Shown: piece by piece, positions 27,067 through 33,535 of the stretch | Layout: each line of letters opens with the position of its first letter | Numbering within the stretch: position 1 is the first letter of the stretch | Assembly: GCA_964616825.1 (NCBI GenBank) | Contig: CAZTSX010000006.1 | Span: 62,001-126,000, forward strand | DNA: 64,000 nucleotides | From: QYOJ01 sp964616825 | GTDB taxonomy: Bacteria; Bacteroidota; Bacteroidia; Bacteroidales; FEN-979 | Reading direction: 5' to 3' | Position numbers and translations under genes: made by a program | The notes under the pieces: generated by a model | What the model was told of the DNA's origin: nothing | The model's database searches: none | Seen by the model: the letters and a program-made list of their open reading frames with translations, nothing else

Positions 27067-28338
27067 ATGAATCGCCATGTCCTCATCGGTTTTCTGGTCA
27101 TTTTTCTTTCTGGTTGTGTGCAGGATGATCCAGTAGATATAGGAGTACAGACCACTCAGCCTCAAAGGAACTATCCAGGGGAAGTGTATCGCTCATATCA
27201 TCCTCTTTCCTTCGTAATGAGTCCTGACCCGGTTTCAATATCCAGGATGCCTGAGTTGCCTGATAGCGCACCCTGGAAACATGTTCCAAAACATAAGATT
27301 CAACGATATGCTGAGTTAATATCTACCCTGGAGATGTTTCGAGATCAGAACATCGTTTTGGATCTTAATGAACCTGTTCGCCGAAAGTATCTCAAATCAT
27401 TTGTTGAGAATGGTCCTTTCAAGTCAATGATTACTCTCAGTTCTGAAAGCTATTTTCACCTTCAGCTGGATAATGATATATTTAATTATAGTGACAGATT
27501 TTTTACAAGCGGATTGAGGGTGGATGTGATCGTTCCTGCCTTCAGGTACAATCCATTAAACTTCTTAATGATCCCTTACTGGGGTAGCGGAATTAATTAT
27601 TATGGTATCTGTATCGTTCAGAATATCTACACCCCTTCGACAACGAAAATAGGAGGTATTCTTTTTGACGATCGTCCTTACGCCGGTTATCTCTATGTCG
27701 GGAGTTATAAGATCACCAATGATCTCTCAAAAAGGATAAGGTTCTCCAGTGAGTTTCAGATTGGCATAATCGGACCTTCATCATTTGGGGGAGCCTTACA
27801 GATTGCGTTCCATTCGAGCACTCCAGAAAACCATCTGCCATTAGGCTGGGAGTATCAGATACAGGATGATTTGTTGCTGAATTACAAGGCAGAGATCGAA
27901 AAAGGCATCCTCAGCACCCGTTATCTGGAGAGCAACCTTCATGTAACTGGCATATTGGGGACAGTCTATACAAATATCTCAGGCGGGATCTATCTCAGGA
28001 CCGGGTTGTTCAATCCATACTTCCGTAATCTGTTTTTGTCGAAATGGTCGCTCAATAAAAAAAGAGGGGATAGAAATTTCCAGTGTTACTTCTTTATTGA
28101 CCTGGGAGGAAGGTTTGTTGGATATGATGCGACCCTGGAGGGTGGGGTGTTCAATCGGACCAGTATTTATACCTTGCCGTCTGGTGACATGAACAGATTA
28201 TTGCTGCTTGGATCAGCTGGATTGACAATCACTCACGGGGGCGTTCAGATCAAAGGGGAGCAATTTTTACTGAGTCCCGAATTCAAAAATGGGTGGTGGC
28301 ATAAATGGTTAAGCATAAGTTTGACCTACAGCTTTTAA
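27067..28338 (+). CDS. LpxR-family lipid A deacylase (DUF2219), lipoprotein-like signal
   Basis: The 423-residue product matches LpxR, which removes the 3'-acyloxyacyl group of lipid A at the outer membrane. DNDIFNYSDRFFTSG (about residues 135-149) corresponds to the conserved LpxR active-site segment, and DDRPYAGYLY (about 200) to the second conserved block. The rest is beta-barrel sequence ending SLTYSF with a terminal Phe. The N-terminus has a lipobox-like LVIFLSGC, unusual for a barrel enzyme, and a mature N-terminal extension of about 110 residues. It is 1.3 kb from lpxK. Confidence 0.87.
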   Translation: MNRHVLIGFLVIFLSGCVQDDPVDIGVQTTQPQRNYPGEVYRSYHPLSFVMSPDPVSISRMPELPDSAPWKHVPKHKIQRYAELISTLEMFRDQNIVLDLNEPVRRKYLKSFVENGPFKSMITLSSESYFHLQLDNDIFNYSDRFFTSGLRVDVIVPAFRYNPLNFLMIPYWGSGINYYGICIVQNIYTPSTTKIGGILFDDRPYAGYLYVGSYKITNDLSKRIRFSSEFQIGIIGPSSFGGALQIAFHSSTPENHLPLGWEYQIQDDLLLNYKAEIEKGILSTRYLESNLHVTGILGTVYTNISGGIYLRTGLFNPYFRNLFLSKWSLNKKRGDRNFQCYFFIDLGGRFVGYDATLEGGVFNRTSIYTLPSGDMNRLLLLGSAGLTITHGGVQIKGEQFLLSPEFKNGWWHKWLSISLTYSF

Positions 28339-28388
28339 TGTTGAAAACTTTAATCGCATTTTTTTGAAGATTTCAGCCGTGGAAGTTT

Positions 28389-28396
28389 TACTTTTG
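28389..28396 (+). promoter_or_regulatory. -7 box of dnaB
   Basis: TACTTTTG is an exact consensus ending 5 bp before ATG 28401. Initiation at the usual distance would fall at about 28403, which would make ATG 28410 the first usable codon or the message leaderless. Confidence 0.5.
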
Positions 28397-28400
28397 AACT

Positions 28401-29984
28401 ATGGAAGAGATGAAACGTGATGGTCCTGACCCCCTGGGCCAGGATAAAAAACAATTGCAGGACAATCAACGTACGAATAGAAAACAGGCGAAGAAGAGTC
28501 CTGTATCAGAAGTCTTTATAGAGCATGGCAAGGTTCCTCCACAGGCTGTAGATCTTGAAGAGGCTGTTCTCGGAGCCATGATGCTTGAGAAAGATCCGTT
28601 GACAGATGTGATTGAAATCCTGAAGCCTGAGATTTTTTATAAAGAGGCTCATCAGATCATATTCAAAACGATTAAAAATCTTTTTGCCAGCACGGAGCCC
28701 GTCGATATTTTGACAGTTACAGAAGCCCTAAGGAAAAGTGGCGAGCTGGATCTGGTTGGCGGTCCCTATTACATTACCATGTTGACCAACCGGGTTGCTT
28801 CTGCAGCTAATATTGAATACCATGCGCGCATTCTTCTCCAGAAATATATTCAACGTGAACTGATACATATCTCATCTGAAGTAATCAAAGAGGCTTATGA
28901 GGATACCACAGACGTATTAGATCTCCTGGATAGAGCTGAAAACAACTTATTCTATATCTCGGAAAACAGTCTTCGCAGGACCTCCCGTTCCATGGAAGAT
29001 CTTGTCAAGGAAGCCATCCAGGAGATTGCTGCCGGAGAGAAACAAGCCGGGCAACTCAGAGGTGTTGGATCCGGATTTACGGAACTCGACAGGGTAACTG
29101 GTGGCTGGCAATGCGCTGAGCTATCGATTTTAGCATCCCGGCCCGGCATGGGAAAAACAGCGATGGCTTTAACGATGGCACGAAATGCAGCAGTTAATTT
29201 CAATAAACCTGTTGTTGTATTCTCTCTTGAGATGTCTGCCGTTCAGCTCGTTACACGCCTAATTGCCAGCGAGACAGGGATCCCGGCCGAGAAATTGAAG
29301 AGAGGAACTCTTGACACAGACGAATGGAACCTGCTCAACAGCAAAGTCTCACATTTGATTGACGCTCCGCTATATATAGACGACACCCCTGCACTGACCC
29401 TCTTTGAACTTCGCGCAAAAAGCCGGAGGCTTAAACAACAATATGATGTTGAAATGATCATTCTCGACTATTTGCAACTGATGCAGGGAGGTGCAGAGCA
29501 CAAAGGGAACCGTGAGCAGGAGATTAGCAGTATTTCTCGTTCCCTGAAGGCCCTGGCTAAAGAGCTAAATGTTCCTATCATTGCGTTGTCCCAGTTAAGC
29601 CGTGAAGTCGAGAAACGTGGTGGGACAAAGAAGCCCATTCTCTCTGACCTGCGTGAGTCGGGTTCGATCGAACAGGATGCAGATATGGTCCTCTTTATCT
29701 ACCGGCCTGAATATTATAAAATCGATGTAGATGAGAAAGGGGAGTCCACAACCGGACTGGCTGAGATCAGCATTGCAAAAAACAGAAGCGGCCCAACCAA
29801 GGAGATTAAACTACGGTTTATAGCCAGGTATGCGAAATTTATTGATTATGAAGATGATGCCGCCTTTGCTGATACTTTTTCCCCCAGCGCTTCGTTTGAT
29901 GGTAATGTACGAACGCGCAAGGTAATGTCGAGAATGGATGACATGGAGTCTGATGAGAGTAGTCCCGATGAAACCCCGTTTTAA
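28401..29984 (+). CDS. dnaB: Replicative DNA helicase
   Basis: The 527-residue hexameric helicase unwinds the replication fork. The N-terminal domain begins near PPQAVDLEEAVLGAMMLEKD (about residue 45). The RecA-like domain has Walker A in ASRPGMGKTAMAL (about 245), the Walker B region MIILDYLQLM, and LSQLSREVEKR (sensor/arginine-finger region), followed by ADMVLFIYRPEYY. The first 40 residues are a charged, non-conserved head. ATG 28410 is an alternative start. The last 17 bp overlap the next gene. Confidence 0.95.
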   Translation: MEEMKRDGPDPLGQDKKQLQDNQRTNRKQAKKSPVSEVFIEHGKVPPQAVDLEEAVLGAMMLEKDPLTDVIEILKPEIFYKEAHQIIFKTIKNLFASTEPVDILTVTEALRKSGELDLVGGPYYITMLTNRVASAANIEYHARILLQKYIQRELIHISSEVIKEAYEDTTDVLDLLDRAENNLFYISENSLRRTSRSMEDLVKEAIQEIAAGEKQAGQLRGVGSGFTELDRVTGGWQCAELSILASRPGMGKTAMALTMARNAAVNFNKPVVVFSLEMSAVQLVTRLIASETGIPAEKLKRGTLDTDEWNLLNSKVSHLIDAPLYIDDTPALTLFELRAKSRRLKQQYDVEMIILDYLQLMQGGAEHKGNREQEISSISRSLKALAKELNVPIIALSQLSREVEKRGGTKKPILSDLRESGSIEQDADMVLFIYRPEYYKIDVDEKGESTTGLAEISIAKNRSGPTKEIKLRFIARYAKFIDYEDDAAFADTFSPSASFDGNVRTRKVMSRMDDMESDESSPDETPF

Positions 29985-31248
29985 AACGCTGAAATCCTCC
30001 TTCCTTCTTTGTGCCCTGTTTGTGGTATCCACTACCCATGGAGCGTATATTCTAATTCCCATGGGAGAAGGTCAGAAAGACCACTTGAAAGCATATGGTG
30101 TCGCCTATTGGGTGTTGCAGAAGGATGTCGAAGTCAGCTGGTTATTGAACTACCGGGGGGGTAGTTTCCTGATCCCATATGCCCCTCAAATAGACCAGGA
30201 GTGTCAGATCAGGGGAGTATCCTCTCAGGTGATCAGTGATGCCCAGGCGAATGCTATTCTGCTTGAAATTGGTGATCCGCAAATCAATATGGAAACCATC
30301 AAGCTTCACAAAGCTCCCCGGATTGCGGTCTACTCACCAAAAAACAAACAACCATGGGACGATGCAGTGACGCTGGTATTGACATATGCAGAGATCCCTT
30401 ACGATATCATCTATGATGAAGAGATCCATGCTGGTGTGTTACCTCTCTATGATTGGCTACATCTGCATCATGAAGATTTCACAGGTCAATACGGAAAATT
30501 CTGGAGTGTCTATAAAAACTACACCTGGTACCGGGAGGATGTACAGTTAAATGAGGAACTCGCATCCAGGTTGGGCTTTGCAAAAGTATCCAGGATGAAA
30601 TTAGAAAGCGCTAAAAAGATCAGAGATTTTGTTGCCGGAGGTGGATACCTTTTTTCTATGTGTTCAGCACCCGACAGCTACGATGTTGCCCTGGCTGCCG
30701 AAGGTGTAGATATCTGTGATGTGATGTTTGACGGGGATCCTCCTGATCCGGATGCACAAAACAAGCTTGACTACTCCCGGTGTTTTGCTTTTGAAAATTT
30801 CATTATCAGTGCAAATCCATATGAATATGAGATCTCTTCGATCGATGTAACAGTAACCAGACCGCGAGCCTTAACCAAGTCCAACGACCTGTTTACGCTG
30901 TTTGAATTCTCGGCCAAATGGGATCCTGTTCCCTCGATGCTTTGCCAGAATCATGAAAAGATCCTTGAGGGTTTTATGGGGCAGACAACTGCATTCAATA
31001 AAGTGTATCTCAAACCTGCTGTACTTATCATGGGTGAAAATAAGGCCTTGAACGAAGTGAGATACATTCATGGAGATTTTGGCAAAGGGACCTGGACTTT
31101 TCTCGGTGGGCATGATCCGGAGGACTATCAACACCTGGTCGGGGATCCGCCGACAGAGCTTAATCTGCATCCAAACTCTCCGGGATACAGGTTGATCCTG
31201 AATAATATCCTGTTCCCGGCTGCAAGGAAGGAAAAACGTAAGACGTAG
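29968..31248 (+). CDS. Conserved exported protein, often mislabelled asparagine synthetase B
   Basis: The 426-residue protein has a signal peptide (LKSSFLLCALFVVSTTHGAY) and a well-conserved body that I recognise from many Bacteroidetes genomes, where it is labelled asparagine synthetase B without any visible ATP or ammonia-ligase motif. Landmarks are RGGSFLIPY, YDWLHLHHEDFTGQYGKFW, DFVAGGGYLFSMCSA (a GGG-x-L-x3-Cys elbow resembling class I glutamine amidotransferase-like folds), FDGDPPDPDAQNKLD and GGHDPEDYQHLVGDPPTELN. Function is unknown; a GATase-like or ThuA-like fold in the periplasm is my inference. ATG 29968 overlaps dnaB by 17 bp. Its stop codon lies inside a heptamer array. Confidence 0.8.
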   Translation: MKPRFKTLKSSFLLCALFVVSTTHGAYILIPMGEGQKDHLKAYGVAYWVLQKDVEVSWLLNYRGGSFLIPYAPQIDQECQIRGVSSQVISDAQANAILLEIGDPQINMETIKLHKAPRIAVYSPKNKQPWDDAVTLVLTYAEIPYDIIYDEEIHAGVLPLYDWLHLHHEDFTGQYGKFWSVYKNYTWYREDVQLNEELASRLGFAKVSRMKLESAKKIRDFVAGGGYLFSMCSAPDSYDVALAAEGVDICDVMFDGDPPDPDAQNKLDYSRCFAFENFIISANPYEYEISSIDVTVTRPRALTKSNDLFTLFEFSAKWDPVPSMLCQNHEKILEGFMGQTTAFNKVYLKPAVLIMGENKALNEVRYIHGDFGKGTWTFLGGHDPEDYQHLVGDPPTELNLHPNSPGYRLILNNILFPAARKEKRKT

Positions 31249-31295
31249 GTTAGAGGGTCGAGGGATGAGGGATGAGGGATGAGGGACGAGGGTAG
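31233..31295. repeat. Nine in-phase heptamers across the end of the asparagine-synthetase-like gene
   Basis: Units are aaaacgt, aagacgt, aggttag, agggtcg, then three agggatg, agggacg and agggtag, in unbroken 7-bp phase. The first two units encode the last codons, and the TAG stop (31246-31248) spans units two and three. The array then fills most of the spacer to the folA stop. Confidence 0.85.
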
Positions 31296-31331
31296 AATAA
31301 TTTCCCTTTATGATCTTATGACTTAATGACC

Positions 31332-31829
31332 TTATTTCCCTCTGCGGATTCGGTCGAAGATAAAGTACGTATAGCCAAAATCATTATGTTCATCTGGGGG
31401 ATAGTCGTCTTTCGATACCCGTTCCCAATCAAGCAGGTTCAGCACAGGGAAAAAGACATCTCCTTCAAATGATTTGTGCACTTTTGTCAGATAGAGCCGA
31501 TCACAAAGCGGCAAAAATTGTTCATAGATTGAGGCTCCTCCGATGATGAATATTTCCTCTTTTTTATCACATAATGCCAGAGCAGAGTCAATAGATGTTG
31601 CCATCTCGGCTCCTTCAAAGGCATCATTCGGATCATCTGTAATCACAATATTCCTGCGTCCGGGTAACGGGCGTTTGGGAAGCGACAGCCAGGTTTTTTT
31701 ACCCATGATCATGGCATGACCAAGAGTGATTCGTTTGAATCGTATCAGGTCATGCGGGATATACCATAGCAGTTTATTATCCTTTCCAATCGAGTTGTTT
31801 TCGGCAACAGCAACAATAATTGAGATCAT
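31332..31829 (-). CDS. folA: Dihydrofolate reductase
   Basis: The 165-residue enzyme reduces dihydrofolate to tetrahydrofolate with NADPH. It starts MISIIVAVAENNSIGKDNKL, and the catalytic acid is Asp27 in WYIPHDLIRF. IMGKKTWLSLPKRPLPGR and IIGGASIYEQFLP (NADPH binding) follow in the expected order. The start is ATG 31829; the longer frame to 31904 runs into thyA. It lies 10 bp after the thyA stop, so the two enzymes of the thymidylate cycle form an operon. Confidence 0.96.
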   Translation of the reverse strand: MISIIVAVAENNSIGKDNKLLWYIPHDLIRFKRITLGHAMIMGKKTWLSLPKRPLPGRRNIVITDDPNDAFEGAEMATSIDSALALCDKKEEIFIIGGASIYEQFLPLCDRLYLTKVHKSFEGDVFFPVLNLLDWERVSKDDYPPDEHNDFGYTYFIFDRIRRGK

Positions 31830-31839
31830 CTTTTTTGTT

Positions 31840-32634
31840 TTAGACAGAAATTTCTCCTTTAATATGTGAGTGAGACTGATAGTCAACCAGCTCAAAATCT
31901 TCAAATCTAAAATCCAGGATATTCTTCACATTTGGATTGAGTTTCATGGTTGGAAGCGAGTAGGGTTTCCGGGTTAATTGAAGTTTCACCTGATCGATAT
32001 GATTCAGATATATATGCGCATCTCCCAGGGTATGAACAAAATCTCCCGGTTCCAGTCCGGTTACCTGAGCCATCATCATGGTCAGTAATGAATAAGATGC
32101 AATGTTAAATGGCACCCCCAGAAAGATATCACAGCTTCGTTGATACATCTGACAGGAGAGCTTTCCATTTGCCACATAGAACTGAAACATCAGGTGACAG
32201 GGAGGGAGAGCCATATTATCCAGTTCACCAACATTCCAGGCAGATACCAGGTGCCTGCGTGAGTCGGGATTATGCTGGATGGACTCCACTACCTGGGAGA
32301 TCTGGTCGACATGTGAGTTATCGGCTTTTGGCCAGAAACGCCATTGATATCCATAAATGTGGCCCAGGTCACCATTCTTATCTGCCCATTCATCCCAGAT
32401 CGTTACCTTGTTCTCATTCAAATATTTCAGATTGGTTTCTCCTTTCAGGAACCAGAGCAGTTCGTGGATGATAGACCTCAGATGCAATTTTTTGGTTGTT
32501 AGCACAGGAAAGCCTTCCTGAAGATTGAATCGCATCTGGTGCCCAAACACACTGATTGTACCGGTTCCGGTTCGGTCAGTTTTTTTCACGCCATTCTTCA
32601 TGACATGGTCAAGGAGTTCAAGGTACTGTTTCAT
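31840..32634 (-). CDS. thyA: Thymidylate synthase
   Basis: The 264-residue enzyme methylates dUMP to dTMP using methylene-tetrahydrofolate and yields the dihydrofolate that FolA recycles. The catalytic Cys146 lies in ALPPCHLMFQFYV, exactly the E. coli position and length. RTGTGTISVFGHQMRFNL, QRSCDIFLGVPFNIASY and LGDAHIYLNH are all present. A 52-bp spacer separates it from the small TM protein gene upstream, and no -7 box was found there, so it may be transcribed from the nuclease-gene promoter. Confidence 0.97.
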   Translation of the reverse strand: MKQYLELLDHVMKNGVKKTDRTGTGTISVFGHQMRFNLQEGFPVLTTKKLHLRSIIHELLWFLKGETNLKYLNENKVTIWDEWADKNGDLGHIYGYQWRFWPKADNSHVDQISQVVESIQHNPDSRRHLVSAWNVGELDNMALPPCHLMFQFYVANGKLSCQMYQRSCDIFLGVPFNIASYSLLTMMMAQVTGLEPGDFVHTLGDAHIYLNHIDQVKLQLTRKPYSLPTMKLNPNVKNILDFRFEDFELVDYQSHSHIKGEISV

Positions 32635-32686
32635 TAATTAACGGTTTACCCCTCTGTAGGAGGGTAGGATCTCAGCATGATTTCAG

Positions 32687-32830
32687 TTAGTGTGGCAGAG
32701 ATATATACCATCCAATAGCAATCAATACGCCGATAAATATGGTGGTTGGGATGAGAATAACCACGAAAATCAACCTGTTTACGGACTTAAAATATTGTTC
32801 AGGATCCTTGTTTTCGCTTGTTGATCTCAT
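32687..32830 (-). CDS. 47-residue single-pass membrane protein
   Basis: A short gene starting at ATG 32828-32830 and ending TAA at 32687-32689. It encodes a polar head (MRSTSENKDPEQYFKSVNR), one strong hydrophobic helix of about 23 residues (LIFVVILIPTTIFIGVLIAIG) and the tail WYISLPH. It overlaps the end of the bifunctional-nuclease gene by 32 bp in another frame, so translation is probably coupled. The helix and Tyr/Trp interface residues look like a real membrane peptide rather than a random frame. Family and function are not recognised. Confidence 0.65.
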   Translation of the reverse strand: MRSTSENKDPEQYFKSVNRLIFVVILIPTTIFIGVLIAIGWYISLPH

Positions 32831-33407
32831 CCCTTACCTTGGATGCCCTTTCATACTCCTCGCTTTCCACAGCACTTTTCAGCAGCTTGTTCAATTCAGC
32901 AAGGGTATATTCAGAGAAATCATCTTCATGTTCAGCGTGTATATCCTTTTTGACTTCAGGCGATATAACCTCTGAATCTTCCTCCTCCTCCATAATAATT
33001 CCAGCAGCAACCACGATATGCTCGTAGGTATAGATAGGACAATTGAATCGTAATGCAAGTGCAATGGCATCTGATGTTCGTGAATCAACTTCATACTCTG
33101 TATTTCCATCCGAACAGACAAGTATGGCATAAAAAACCCCTTCGCTGAATTTATTGATGATCACCTCCGTTATATTGATGTGGAAGGTCTCTGCAAAAGA
33201 TTTGAACAGGTCGTGTGTTAGCGGACGGGGTGTTTTAATTTTTTCAATTTCAATCGCGATCGCCTGAGCTTCAAAACTACCTATGATGATGGGTAGCCGT
33301 CGTTTCCCATCCTGCTCCCCCAGTATAATGGCATAAGCGCCACTTTTAGATTGGCTGTATGACATTCCAATTATTTCCAGTCGTATCTTCTCCATCCCAG
33401 GATTCAT
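32799..33407 (-). CDS. Bifunctional nuclease (BFN/DUF151) domain protein with C-terminal UVR motif
   Basis: The 202-residue protein has an N-terminal BFN domain (residues 1-135, with LPIIIGSFEAQAIAIEIE and DSRTSDAIALALRFNCPIY), an acidic linker (about 138-165) and a C-terminal UVR helical hairpin (LAELNKLLKSAVESEEYERASKVRDEINKRK). The BFN family is named after a plant nuclease with RNase and DNase activity; bacterial roles are poorly known. The UVR motif is the UvrB-UvrC contact element and suggests a protein interaction. The start at ATG 33407 fits a promoter at 33419-33449; ATG 33395 is an alternative. It leads a cluster with the small TM protein, thyA and folA. Confidence 0.88.
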   Translation of the reverse strand: MNPGMEKIRLEIIGMSYSQSKSGAYAIILGEQDGKRRLPIIIGSFEAQAIAIEIEKIKTPRPLTHDLFKSFAETFHINITEVIINKFSEGVFYAILVCSDGNTEYEVDSRTSDAIALALRFNCPIYTYEHIVVAAGIIMEEEEDSEVISPEVKKDIHAEHEDDFSEYTLAELNKLLKSAVESEEYERASKVRDEINKRKQGS

Positions 33408-33418
33408 TTTCCTATATA

Positions 33419-33449
33419 CAAACCTACGTGAATTTTATCAATCCGGCAA
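33419..33449 (-). promoter_or_regulatory. Promoter of the BFN-thyA-folA cluster
   Basis: On the minus strand, TTG (33449-33447) is followed after 20 bp by TAGGTTTG (33426-33419), an exact -7 match, with a start site near 33412. Confidence 0.6.
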
Positions 33450-33492
33450 GTAAGTGTGTAAAAAAAAATCCGCTCAATCTTGAAAAATGTTT

Positions 33493-33500
33493 TAATTTTG
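33493..33500 (+). promoter_or_regulatory. -7 box of hppA
   Basis: TAATTTTG is an exact consensus 35 bp before the hppA ATG; no clear -33 element is seen. It places transcription start near 33507 and rules out the longer upstream frame. Confidence 0.5.
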
Positions 33501-33535
33501 CCCGAATTAAATTTCATCAAACTAAATACTTTCAT

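Noticed and set aside
29968..31248. Asparagine synthetase B
   Set aside because: A signal peptide is present and the glutaminase Cys2 and ATP-binding motifs are missing.
33359..33535. Long N-terminal extension of HppA
   Set aside because: It overlaps the divergent BFN promoter and start and the hppA -7 box; ATG 33536 gives the normal pump N-terminus.
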